The notes below the pieces were generated by a model. That model was not told the DNA's origin and did not search any database. It saw only the letters and a list, made by a program, of their open reading frames with translations. A DNA stretch of 64,000 nt. It comes from JAALKW01 sp963974485. GTDB lineage: Bacteria; Pseudomonadota; Gammaproteobacteria; Legionellales; Legionellaceae. How positions within the stretch are numbered: position 1 is the first letter of the stretch; each line of letters opens with the position of its first letter. Below, one piece after another: positions 53,066-61,600 of the stretch. A program made the position numbers and the translations under genes. The stretch spans positions 62,001-126,000 of the forward strand of contig CAXBBS010000006.1 in the NCBI GenBank assembly GCA_963974485.1, read 5' to 3'.

Positions 53066-54010
53066 TTACATGGCACGGAGCATTTGCAATGCATGATCAA
53101 ATTGAGCATCTAAGTCAGCCTGAAAACTATAGTGTTTTTCTTGAAGGTTAAATTGAATTGCTCTTGCATGCAAATAAAGCCGTTGTTTTAATATTTTTTT
53201 AAGCTCTGATTGAATATTCGGCGAACAGGCTTCTCCATATTTTTCATCACCAAAAATAGGATGCCCTATATGCGCTGTATGCACGCGAATTTGGTGTGTT
53301 CTCCCTGTTTTTGGCTTGGCTTCGAGCCAGCATGCTTCCGCATAGTTTTCCAGTAACCGTACTTTTGTTTGCGAAGCTTTGCCTTCGGGATCTACGCGTA
53401 CAACTCGCTCACCTGAACGGAGCGTATTTTTTTGGAGAGCAACATCAATGCGCGTACTTTGCTTGCCCTGCCATGCATTCGACGACAAGGTCCAATAGGT
53501 TTTATCTACCTCACGCGCTTCAAATAATGCCTGAACTGCGCGAAGCATACTTCTTTTTTTTGCAATTAATAAACATCCTGACGTTTCTCGATCAATACGA
53601 TGGATAAGCTCCAAATAGTTTGCTTCAGGACGCATATGCCTCAACGCCTCAATCACACCAAAACTCAAGCCACTGCCACCATGAACCGCCATGCCTGTCG
53701 GCTTATTTATCACGAGTAAACTATCATCTTCGTGTAAAATACTCGCGTTCAGCCGCGCAATCACCGCATCGCTTAACCTTATCTCACCTGGCTCATCAGA
53801 CGTACGAACGGGGGGAATACGTACCATATCGCTTTCTTCTAGTCGCGAGCTTGCCTTCGCGCGTTTTTTGTTAACACGCACTTCACCCCCACGAATTAAA
53901 CGGTATATATGGCTTTTAGGCACACCTTTAAGAATACGAAGAAGATAGTTATCCAAACGCTGGCCATCTTCTTCTGATGTTACTGTTGTGTAGTACACCC
54001 CTTTCATCAT
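53066..54010 (-). CDS. rluC: 23S rRNA pseudouridine synthase, RluC type
   Basis: 314 residues from the ATG at 54010 (GGGGA 8 nt upstream); a TTG at 54025 is the longer alternative. An S4 domain (QRLDNYLLRILKGVPKSHIYRLIRGGEVRVN) is near 15-50, the catalytic HRIDRETSG near 135-143, and TGRTHQIRVHTAHIGHP later. It modifies 23S rRNA uridines in the RluC/RluD manner. It is divergent from rne across a long leader, an arrangement also found in enterics (rne-rluC). Confidence 0.94.
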   Translation of the reverse strand: MMKGVYYTTVTSEEDGQRLDNYLLRILKGVPKSHIYRLIRGGEVRVNKKRAKASSRLEESDMVRIPPVRTSDEPGEIRLSDAVIARLNASILHEDDSLLVINKPTGMAVHGGSGLSFGVIEALRHMRPEANYLELIHRIDRETSGCLLIAKKRSMLRAVQALFEAREVDKTYWTLSSNAWQGKQSTRIDVALQKNTLRSGERVVRVDPEGKASQTKVRLLENYAEACWLEAKPKTGRTHQIRVHTAHIGHPIFGDEKYGEACSPNIQSELKKILKQRLYLHARAIQFNLQEKHYSFQADLDAQFDHALQMLRAM

Positions 54011-54025
54011 ACTTTTGTTCCCCAA

Positions 54026-54416
54026 ACCATATTTTTTTGGTATCCTGTTAATAGAGCGGATTAATCCGCAACAGAATTATAACGCATAAGCGAGTGAATG
54101 GCTTGAAAAAGCTGTTTTTATACAAACAATGCGCGCTTTCCTTGAGTCAATGATACTTAGATAAAGGCAACTTAAACCAAGGCCAATGTTATGTTGAAAC
54201 GTAACCTAGCTAACCTATTCAGATAACCACACCCTCATCAAAAAAGGGCGTGTTCAATCTATATTTTTGAGGTCCTAGGCTACGAAAACAACCGTGAGCT
54301 ACCAACAAGTCACGGTGATTTCCTTGATAATTTATTATCAATATGAAAAAAACGGCCATCTTGCCTTTATCCTCGTTTCAACTCAAGGCGACCGCGCCCT
54401 TGAATTAGAGGTCCCG
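54026..54416 (+). promoter_or_regulatory. Long 5' leader of rne with several hairpins
   Basis: A 391-nt non-coding stretch between rluC and rne. Visible structures include the palindrome GCGGATTAATCCGC (54056-54069), ACCGTGA...TCACGGT around 54291, the hairpin TTGATAAT-TT-ATTATCAA (54323-54340), and CAAGGCG...CGCCCTTG just before the start. A long structured leader is used by rne in enterics for autoregulation. No clear promoter could be fixed. Confidence 0.45.
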
Positions 54417-56357
54417 ATGTCCATTTCCACCGTGGAAAAAATGCTCATCAATGCCACGCAACCTGAAGAAGTACGTGTCGCCTTGATAAAAAACAACCGT
54501 CTTTATGATTTAGATATTGAATGCCCTGCAGAGGCGAAGAAAAAAGGTAATATTTATAAAGCAACCGTGACGCGACGTGAACCCAGTCTCGATGCCGTTT
54601 TTGTTGAATACGGCTCCAAACGTCAAGGCTTTTTACCTCTCAAAGAAATCTCCCCTGAATATTTTAACAAAACACCTGCTGAAGACGAAAAACTCCCCAT
54701 AACCACGTTGATTCGCGAAGGCCAAGAACTACTGATTCAAGTGGATAAAGAAGAGCGTGGCACCAAAGGTGCAGCACTCACGACGTTTATCACCCTCGCC
54801 GGTTGCTACTTGGTTCTGATGCCAAACAGTCCGCACTCCGGTGGTATTTCGCGCCGCATCGAAGGCGAAGAACGCGATGAGCTCAAAGAAATTCTGCAAG
54901 GCTTAACCTTAAGCGATGATATGGGTGTTATCATTCGCACCGCGGGCGTGGGTAAAAATCCAGATGAACTTCAAGCCGATTTAGACATGTTGTGCAACCA
55001 ATGGCATGCGATTAAACACGCTCAATCAACCGAGCTTTCGCCCTCGCTTATCCACCAAGAGGGCGATGTTATCACGCGCTCGATTCGTGATAATCTTCGT
55101 AAATCCATCGATGAGATAATCATCGATGATGCTGCAACGTACGTGAAGGCAAAACAATACATCGAGCAAGTTAAACCGGAATTCTTGCCGCATCTCAAGC
55201 TTTATAATAACCCAACGCCCTTATTTACGTTGTATCAACTCGAAGGTCAAATTGAGACAGCGCATCAACGCCAAGTGGTCTTACCCTCCGGTGGCTCACT
55301 GGTCATTGACCGTACTGAAGCGCTTGTTTCAATCGATATTAACTCCGCTAAATCAACCGGTGGGGCTGATATTGAAACCACCGCGTTCCATACGAATCTT
55401 GAAGCATCTGATGAAATTGCGCGTCAATTGAGACTTCGTGACTTAGGTGGCTTAGTTGTCATTGATTTTATTGATATGAGCAGCAGTAAACATCAACGTG
55501 ATGTTGAAAGCCGCCTCAAAGAAGCCCTTAAAATGGATCGCGCGCGCATCCAGGTCGGTCGTATATCACGTTTTGGCTTGCTCGAGATGTCACGTCAACG
55601 CCTACGTCTTTCCTTAGGTGAAGCCGCACAAGAAAGCTGCCCAAGATGTGAAGGCCGAGGGCATGTTCGAAGCTTACAGTCCCATGCGCTTGCCCTTGTT
55701 CGCCTGATGGAAGAAGAAGCCCTCAAAGAAAAAGTGTCTGAACTTCAAGTGCAACTGCCTGTTGAAATGGCTACGTTCATTATGAATGAAAAACGTACCG
55801 CAATTACAAGCATTGAGAAACGACATCAGGTACATGTGGTGATTGTTGCCAACCCTTACATGCAGTCACCGCAATATCAAATGACACGCATCAAGGACGA
55901 CGGAACGGGCAAAAATAAAAAACCCAGTTACACGCTTGCCGAGCAACCCATCGTTGAGCTCGTACGCACCAAGCCTGCGGTCTTATCTGAAAAACCTGTC
56001 GTAAAAGCCTACAGCGGCCAGTCACTTTTACGACCGGATGAAATCAACGTGCTCACACGTCTTTGGCGCTCGCTTTTTGGCGCACCCAAGCCGGTTGCCA
56101 AGCCAGCGAAACCCGCACCGGTGAGACAAACACAAAGACGTACAACATCACACAAAAAATCCAACCCCACATCAGGTAATCGCCAGCGCGCGTCGTCAGA
56201 CAAGCGTGCATCAGGCAACACGGCATCACCGACTGCGCGCAAACAACCTCGCGCACAATCAGGTGGCAATCAAACAAAAAACACGAACTCACGTAAACCA
56301 TCCGGCAACACGAAGCCACAACAGAAAAAACAAGCGGTAAAACAACCTTCAGAATAG
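54417..56357 (+). CDS. rne: Ribonuclease E
   Basis: 646 residues from the ATG at 54417, preceded by AGAGG. The frame is open upstream to 54294, but the family N-terminus (MLINATQPEEVRVALI) begins eight residues after the chosen Met. S1 domain at 30-120, catalytic domain with DINSAKSTGG and VIDFIDMSS, and the Zn-link CPRCEGRGH. The C-terminal ~120 residues are Lys/Arg/Gln/Asn-rich and disordered, much shorter than the E. coli scaffold (1061 total). It initiates mRNA decay and rRNA/tRNA maturation. Confidence 0.94.
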   Translation: MSISTVEKMLINATQPEEVRVALIKNNRLYDLDIECPAEAKKKGNIYKATVTRREPSLDAVFVEYGSKRQGFLPLKEISPEYFNKTPAEDEKLPITTLIREGQELLIQVDKEERGTKGAALTTFITLAGCYLVLMPNSPHSGGISRRIEGEERDELKEILQGLTLSDDMGVIIRTAGVGKNPDELQADLDMLCNQWHAIKHAQSTELSPSLIHQEGDVITRSIRDNLRKSIDEIIIDDAATYVKAKQYIEQVKPEFLPHLKLYNNPTPLFTLYQLEGQIETAHQRQVVLPSGGSLVIDRTEALVSIDINSAKSTGGADIETTAFHTNLEASDEIARQLRLRDLGGLVVIDFIDMSSSKHQRDVESRLKEALKMDRARIQVGRISRFGLLEMSRQRLRLSLGEAAQESCPRCEGRGHVRSLQSHALALVRLMEEEALKEKVSELQVQLPVEMATFIMNEKRTAITSIEKRHQVHVVIVANPYMQSPQYQMTRIKDDGTGKNKKPSYTLAEQPIVELVRTKPAVLSEKPVVKAYSGQSLLRPDEINVLTRLWRSLFGAPKPVAKPAKPAPVRQTQRRTTSHKKSNPTSGNRQRASSDKRASGNTASPTARKQPRAQSGGNQTKNTNSRKPSGNTKPQQKKQAVKQPSE

Positions 56358-56370
56358 CCCTTTGGGCACT

Positions 56371-56396
56371 TTCTTCTCCCGCGAGCGGGAGAAGAA
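56371..56396. terminator. Bidirectional hairpin between rne and the synthetase-like gene
   Basis: TTCTTCTCCCG (56371-56381) pairs perfectly with CGGGAGAAGAA (56386-56396) around CGAG. It separates convergent 3' ends. A smaller GCCC-TTT-GGGC hairpin precedes it. Confidence 0.7.
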
Positions 56397-56401
56397 ACAT
56401 C

Positions 56402-57982
56402 TCATCCCGCTTGAAGCATATAGCCCTTAATCGTATTTCTTAATTCAATGGGTTTATATTTACTTTTAATCCGCTCAGCATACGGTAAATCTTGGAAAAT
56501 AGCGTGATAACATCCTTGATTAAACTTATCTTGAAACAAATTAAACGTACTCGGCACAATACCTAGTCCATCTTTTTTTCGATAATCATTGAATAGGTTT
56601 CCAGGCGTATGCTGCGCTAAATACTCTCGTATCAAATAGCGCCCACGCCCATCATGGCGTTTGTAGGCGGTCGGCACACGCATCATAAACTCAAGCAATT
56701 TCGGATACAATAACGGATATCGGTACTCGAAGCCCATGTTTTTACTCACAAGACTGCTGTATTCAATGCGCATACGTACCTCATGGCTATCGACACCTTG
56801 TAATAAAGCACATTCCGCTGCTCGCACGTTGGTGTAATACATGGTTTCATACGGGTGAACTCCTGGCACTTGATGCTTAGAGCGTTTTTTGGCTTTTTTT
56901 AATTTTAAAGCCTGATCATACAGTTTCGGATGGGCGTATTTAGCTAAATTCAATACTTTTTTTATATTATTAGAGCCTTTAAGCTCATGCCAAGCCTGTT
57001 GATACTGGCCTTGATGTATCATCTCCGGTACAACAAAATTCATGGGCAATTGTCCTGAGACACATTGATCACCACCAAAACCAGACAATAAAATAGGATG
57101 CTTTCCACCGGCCACTGCTTTGTGGATCGGGTTCGCAAACATAAAAAACAAATAAGGCGCAGGCCCTGAAAACCAAGCGGCATATTGATCAAATACCTCA
57201 ATCGGATCAAAATCATCGGCTCCAATACGCTGAATATCATGCAATTTAAAATGCTCAATAAACTTCTCTTCATAATATTTTACGTATGGATAATTTGATG
57301 GTGTGGGAGCATCAGCATGCATATAAAGTTTGGGATAAATCTCGCGATGAGCTGCAGCACAATAGACCGCACTCGAATCAAGCCCCGCACTAAATTCAGC
57401 GGCTATATTGCTTTGATTATGTGTAGCATTACGAATACTTTCATCCATCAAGCTTGAAAAATGCGCCACATAATCTTGTGTGTCCGTATATTCCAACAAC
57501 GGCCCATCGGGGTTCAGCTCCCAATACGCTTTTTTTACAACGCTGCCATTCGATTTAAAATGCATAATATAACCAGGCTCAACCCGATAAATTCCTTGAT
57601 AGAGCGTTTCATCTGAATAATATTTATTCTCAGAAAAGAGCATATCGATTTGAGACTCAAGCAACGGCGGCGTACTCGGTAATTGCTTTAATATTTCTGG
57701 AATGGATTGCGCAACAATCAGATTTTTGCCTAAATAATTACAGTAATAAAGCGGTTCCAGTCCAATATGATCGCGCACGAGCACCACATCATGGGTATTT
57801 GAATCTTTGCACATGACGGCAAACGGCTGATAATGCTCACGCCATAATGATGCATCAAGGCAGGCTCTATAAGAGGCTATCGCAGATATAGGCGGGCTAC
57901 CAAAATAAGAAAGTTCGCTTCCGTCTTGTAATCGCAGGGTGTTGGCATGCTCATGATTCAAGCATACCACCGGTGTTTTCAT
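56402..57982 (-). CDS. Asparagine-synthetase-like enzyme, candidate lasso-peptide cyclase
   Basis: 526 residues. The N-terminal ~170 residues have the class II amidotransferase fold (VRDHIGLEPLYYC near 69-81) but no Cys at position 2, so it cannot use glutamine in the usual way. The ATP-pyrophosphatase motif is at 198-203 (SAGLDS, against the usual SGGxDS), and LSGFGGDQ near 300 and a C-terminal FEYRYPLLYPKLLEF are conserved. Size and the missing Cys match lasso cyclases (McjC type), which adenylate an Asp/Glu side chain. The gene starts inside a 52-codon ORF whose product resembles a lasso precursor. It could instead be another AsnB-like amide-forming enzyme. Confidence 0.75.
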   Translation of the reverse strand: MKTPVVCLNHEHANTLRLQDGSELSYFGSPPISAIASYRACLDASLWREHYQPFAVMCKDSNTHDVVLVRDHIGLEPLYYCNYLGKNLIVAQSIPEILKQLPSTPPLLESQIDMLFSENKYYSDETLYQGIYRVEPGYIMHFKSNGSVVKKAYWELNPDGPLLEYTDTQDYVAHFSSLMDESIRNATHNQSNIAAEFSAGLDSSAVYCAAAHREIYPKLYMHADAPTPSNYPYVKYYEEKFIEHFKLHDIQRIGADDFDPIEVFDQYAAWFSGPAPYLFFMFANPIHKAVAGGKHPILLSGFGGDQCVSGQLPMNFVVPEMIHQGQYQQAWHELKGSNNIKKVLNLAKYAHPKLYDQALKLKKAKKRSKHQVPGVHPYETMYYTNVRAAECALLQGVDSHEVRMRIEYSSLVSKNMGFEYRYPLLYPKLLEFMMRVPTAYKRHDGRGRYLIREYLAQHTPGNLFNDYRKKDGLGIVPSTFNLFQDKFNQGCYHAIFQDLPYAERIKSKYKPIELRNTIKGYMLQAG

Positions 57983-58109
57983 TAAAATTTGTTACATTAC
58001 CCGTCTCAGGGTCTACCTCATTGAGGGGTATGAGTTGTGGTGCTTGATACAGGCCTCGCGGTAAAGCATCACCCGGCTCAGGTAGGTCTGTTTGATTTGT
58101 TCGATTCAT
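57951..58109 (-). CDS. Candidate RiPP precursor peptide, lasso-like leader
   Basis: 52 codons, ATG at 58109 with AGGAAG upstream, stop at 57951. It overlaps the start of the synthetase-like gene by 32 nt in another frame. The leader part holds YQAPQLIPLNEVDPETG: Tyr, Pro at +3, Leu at +5 and Thr at +15, the lasso spacing YxxPxL...T; the usual Gly at +9 is Asn. If Thr is at -2 the core is NVTNFNENTGGMLES with Glu at 7. If the core instead starts one residue earlier, at Gly, Glu is at 8. There is no B gene nearby. Evidence is sequence pattern and position only. Confidence 0.55.
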   Translation of the reverse strand: MNRTNQTDLPEPGDALPRGLYQAPQLIPLNEVDPETGNVTNFNENTGGMLES

Positions 58110-58123
58110 GGATATCTTCCTGG

Positions 58124-58603
58124 TTAGAATGAGAGCGTTGTTGAACTAAAATTCGCCCATGATGTGGGAGTACGGGTTGCATCACACACCACGTTCACGC
58201 AATTTCCAGGGTTTGAAGATATCTGACCAGTGGATACTGCTTGAATCTGAAAAACCTCGAATGAACACGTCGCACTGGCACACGCTGGAGCGCTATTACA
58301 AACCGCCTGAGGTAAACTATTTGCGGCGACGTTATAACAAAGCTGAAATGAACTAGATCCTGCTGCTAGATTCAAAGTGCCTGTAGTTCCAATTGCTGTA
58401 CCAGAGTACGTCCCACAGTTTGCGTCTACGTATATATTATAATTTATCTGCTGCAAGGTATCCGCTGCCGCGAGGCCATCGTAATTTTGCGTAATACCAC
58501 TATTACACACCATCAACTCTATAGGTGATATAGAGTCTGCATTTGCTCCTGATACTCCCAGCATTAAACCTGCCACCATCATTAAACCTGTTCGTCTTTT
58601 CAC
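58124..58603 (-). CDS. Cys-rich exported protein of unknown function
   Basis: 159 residues from the second GTG, at 58603 (GGGAG spaced 5 nt); the first GTG at 58609 sits too close to that site. The signal peptide ends at GANA. The mature protein has eight Cys, is rich in Ser, Thr, Ala and Asn, and is probably a beta-rich domain with four disulfides. I do not recognise it. It ends 14 nt before the candidate precursor ORF and probably shares its transcript. Confidence 0.65.
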   Translation of the reverse strand: MKRRTGLMMVAGLMLGVSGANADSISPIELMVCNSGITQNYDGLAAADTLQQINYNIYVDANCGTYSGTAIGTTGTLNLAAGSSSFQLCYNVAANSLPQAVCNSAPACASATCSFEVFQIQAVSTGQISSNPGNCVNVVCDATRTPTSWANFSSTTLSF

Positions 58604-58654
58604 GCTCACTCCCTGTTTCGTGGATTACTGAACATCATATATTAGAGCATTTAA

Positions 58655-58681
58655 ATTATAGGATTATGAAAAAAACGTCAA
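58655..58681 (-). promoter_or_regulatory. Predicted promoter of the exported protein/precursor/cyclase unit
   Basis: On the minus strand: -35 TTGACG (58676-58681) and a perfect -10 TATAAT (58655-58660), with a short 15-nt spacer. Initiation near 58648 leaves a leader of about 40 nt. Confidence 0.55.
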
Positions 58682-58713
58682 GGCTTCAAAAAATCAAGAA
58701 TGAATAAGTCATA

Positions 58714-60144
58714 CTATGTCTTTTGCCCACCCGCGTCCCCGCTTAGCGGTGTCGCAATCGGCGTAATCCCTACATTAGGATTAATGCCGCAATCATCTAA
58801 AATCTTAAGAAGATTATTGCCTTTTTTTGTTAGGCTTTTGACACAATATACTTCTAGATAGCTATCTAAAATATATTTGTAATCAGGAATAACCAAAATT
58901 TTTAGAATTTTTTCGGCGCGAGCCAAATGATGAGGCAACGCCGCATCACAGGTTTGAAACAACACCACGCCTAAAATAGCGGCAAGACTTGCGCGTCGCG
59001 CCGTGTCGGCTAAATAAAAACGCTGCACGCATTCATCAATCGCGCGATCTTTATCCCAAGCAACCCATGTGTGATACATCTCCATGGCTTCTTCTTCTGA
59101 AAATGGATGCAACACGCCAAGCTGTTGCATGGCATACGCCACGGGCACTAAACCCTGCATATTTGCCCAAGAGCAATTACCGGTGATTTGAGCTGTGAGT
59201 GGCATGGTAAGCACGGGCTCTAAACCCAACAGCTTATTAATAACTTGATGAAAATAGTGTCTAGGTTGGCGTTTATATAAAAAATTTAATATAAACTCCA
59301 GCGTTAAAGCTTCGGGATGCTTCATGCGGTAGATATTCACCGTGCCTTCTTTTTTACTGTTTTCACCTCGGTCAATTTTAGCCCACCACTGACCGTAACG
59401 TACAAAACAAAGCGCGTGCCCGCGACTTGCTGCCGGTAAAATCAGTAATGGCGCTTGAATGAGTTTCGCTATACGCGCATGATGTTCATGATTCAGTTCA
59501 GGCTGACGTTGCAAACGAAGGAGATCTTCTGCGATGTCGAGGCCATCCATTATGGTATGAAGCAATGGAAATTGACGACGCAAATGGCGTGTTGAATAGC
59601 TGCTAGTAAAACGCATCAACGAATCACGAAGAACAGCGACAGTAAATTCTAAAATAAAGCCTTCGTAATTAATTTCAATAAATGCATCATAGCCATTGAA
59701 TACATCCGCATCGCCTTTTAGCTCAAACCGATGGCCTATGAGTTTGGCCGCAATAAAATCTAAGGCAAAATCAAGCTTAGCTCCGTATTGATACAGTAAA
59801 TGCTTAATTTCATGCTGGGCCCGCAACACAGGATAAACTAAAACCGAAAGCCCAGCGCGTGTGTAGGCATTCGGATCAGCGCCGGCAGCAAGCAAACTTT
59901 TGGTTAAAGCAACATCGTCATTATCAACAGCCCAGTGCAACGCTGTCCGACCCGTCACATCCGGTTTATTAATATTCACACCTCGTTCAATCAGTGCACT
60001 CGCAATGCCTGCTTGACGCGCAATGGCTGTCTCAATCAGCGGTGTGAAACCATATTCATCGATATCATCCAGCGACTCACCCTGACGAAGATAATACTCA
60101 AAATCTGGCATACGCCCTTGAATAATATCTTTTGCGATCGTCAT
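58714..60144 (-). CDS. AnkH-like ankyrin protein with cysteine-protease-like domain
   Basis: 476 residues, AGGAG before the ATG. Ankyrin repeats at about 30-125 (YGFTPLIETAIARQAGIASALIERGVN, GRTALHWAVDNDDVALTKSLLAAGADPN and a degenerate third). The rest is a globular domain with three candidate catalytic residues in the order His, Asp, Cys: SRGHALCFVRYG (H243), WAKIDRG (D258) and ITGNCSWANMQ (C324). Size and layout match AnkH (LegA3), a Dot/Icm effector conserved across Legionella with ankyrin repeats and a cysteine-protease-like fold. No signal peptide. Closely follows a small hydrophilic gene (9 nt) and asd. Confidence 0.72.
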   Translation of the reverse strand: MTIAKDIIQGRMPDFEYYLRQGESLDDIDEYGFTPLIETAIARQAGIASALIERGVNINKPDVTGRTALHWAVDNDDVALTKSLLAAGADPNAYTRAGLSVLVYPVLRAQHEIKHLLYQYGAKLDFALDFIAAKLIGHRFELKGDADVFNGYDAFIEINYEGFILEFTVAVLRDSLMRFTSSYSTRHLRRQFPLLHTIMDGLDIAEDLLRLQRQPELNHEHHARIAKLIQAPLLILPAASRGHALCFVRYGQWWAKIDRGENSKKEGTVNIYRMKHPEALTLEFILNFLYKRQPRHYFHQVINKLLGLEPVLTMPLTAQITGNCSWANMQGLVPVAYAMQQLGVLHPFSEEEAMEMYHTWVAWDKDRAIDECVQRFYLADTARRASLAAILGVVLFQTCDAALPHHLARAEKILKILVIPDYKYILDSYLEVYCVKSLTKKGNNLLKILDDCGINPNVGITPIATPLSGDAGGQKT

Positions 60145-60153
60145 ATTTTACTC

Positions 60154-60543
60154 CTATGGCCCTGGCGGCTTAGGTGCTGTGTTCATTTTTGGTGCCATGC
60201 CTAATTTCAGTTGTTTTTGTAACTGCTGTTCGTTGCGTGCATTATCATGTTCACGACGTGCTTCTGCATCACTTAAAGGTGGTGCCGGATTTACGCTTGC
60301 ATCAATGCCATCAAACTGCTGCTTATCGAGCAGCGGATGCTCTTCGATCCCGGTACTCATCTGCTGCTCTAACCCATGCTCAGCTGACTCGGTCGGTACT
60401 TCACGCTCGTGGCCTTTAACCGACATACCCGACAAACGCCTCAATCCCGCTTGTTCGAGAGGACGTCGCTGATTCTCACGCTCAATCGTGTCGTCGGCCA
60501 AATATGTATCTAAATCTGTCGGCTTTCTGATTCTATTTGTCAT
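60154..60543 (-). CDS. Small hydrophilic, disordered protein
   Basis: 129 residues, rich in Glu, Arg, Gln, Pro and Asp, no hydrophobic segment and no motif (ends MAPKMNTAPKPPGP). Likely disordered. It lies 18 nt after asd and 9 nt before the AnkH-like gene, on the same strand, so co-transcription is likely. I do not recognise it; a partner or chaperone of the downstream protein is only a guess. Confidence 0.55.
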   Translation of the reverse strand: MTNRIRKPTDLDTYLADDTIERENQRRPLEQAGLRRLSGMSVKGHEREVPTESAEHGLEQQMSTGIEEHPLLDKQQFDGIDASVNPAPPLSDAEARREHDNARNEQQLQKQLKLGMAPKMNTAPKPPGP

Positions 60544-60561
60544 AATACTTACCAGTATAGT

Positions 60562-61584
60562 CTACAAATAGTCACGCTGCAGGATTTCGGCAATTTGAAC
60601 CGCATTGGTCGCCGCGCCTTTTCGTACGTTATCCGCAACAATCCACAAATTAAGCCCTGTAGGATGCGAGATATCTTGTCGAATACGTCCAACAAACACA
60701 TCATCTTCACCAACTGCGTCTTCAAGCGGTGTTGGGTATTTTTCTTTGGTTGATGTACCCATGACCTTAATGCCGGGTGATTTTTTCAAAAGCTTGCGAG
60801 CCTCAGCCGCCGTCATGGGTGCGCCCAGCTCCACATGCACAGCTTCAGAGTGGCCATATAACACAGGCACACGCACCGCGGTTGGGTTGACTAGCACGCG
60901 CTTGTCACCCAAAATCTTTTGAGTTTCCCACACCATTTTCATCTCTTCGCGGGTGTACCCATTGTCTTGAAACTCATCAATATGGGGCAGTACGTTGAAT
61001 GCAATTTGTTGCGGGTATACCGTGGGCTTTTTGATGGCGCGGCCGTTTAATAACTCTCCCACTTGCTCAACTAATTCGGTAATCGCTTCTTTGCCTGTTC
61101 CTGACACCGCTTGATAGGTCGCAACGTTAACACGCGTGATACCGACCGCATCATAAAGCGGTTTTAACACCACAACCATTTGGATGGTCGAGCAATTTGG
61201 ATTCGCAATAATCCCATGCTTTTTATAATCAGCAATACGTTCTGGATTAACCTCAGGTACCACCAAAGGTATATTATCGTCGTAACGAAAGCATGAGGTG
61301 TTATCAATCACCACACAACCAGCGGCTGCAGCCTCTGGGGCATATTTTTCCGAAACATCACTTCCTGCTGAAAAAAATGCAATGTCTGCGTCTCTAAAAT
61401 CAAACTTAGCAACATCTTCCACATCTAACTGCTTTTTCTTAAAGCTCACGGTTTTACCCGCTGAACGTTCGCTCGCCAAAGGATAAAGGGTTGCGACTGA
61501 AAATTCTCGCTCTTCCAATAGATTTAAAAGCGCCTCACCGACCACGCCGGTTGCCCCTACAATGGCTATATTTAATGCTCGCAT
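60562..61584 (-). CDS. asd: Aspartate-semialdehyde dehydrogenase
   Basis: 340 residues from the ATG at 61584 (GAGGGG upstream); a longer frame to 61635 is not family-like. NADP site AIVGATGVVGEALL near 8-21, catalytic cysteine in ANPNCSTIQM, and later the active-site RVPVLYGHSEAVHVE. It commits aspartate to Lys/diaminopimelate, Thr and Met. It follows aroC by 16 nt. Confidence 0.95.
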   Translation of the reverse strand: MRALNIAIVGATGVVGEALLNLLEEREFSVATLYPLASERSAGKTVSFKKKQLDVEDVAKFDFRDADIAFFSAGSDVSEKYAPEAAAAGCVVIDNTSCFRYDDNIPLVVPEVNPERIADYKKHGIIANPNCSTIQMVVVLKPLYDAVGITRVNVATYQAVSGTGKEAITELVEQVGELLNGRAIKKPTVYPQQIAFNVLPHIDEFQDNGYTREEMKMVWETQKILGDKRVLVNPTAVRVPVLYGHSEAVHVELGAPMTAAEARKLLKKSPGIKVMGTSTKEKYPTPLEDAVGEDDVFVGRIRQDISHPTGLNLWIVADNVRKGAATNAVQIAEILQRDYL

Positions 61585-61600
61585 CTTGATTACCCCTCTT

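Noticed and set aside
58124..58603. The exported Cys-rich protein as the missing lasso B protease
   Set aside because: It has a signal peptide, many cysteines and no Cys-His-Asp transglutaminase-like pattern; lasso B proteins are cytosolic.
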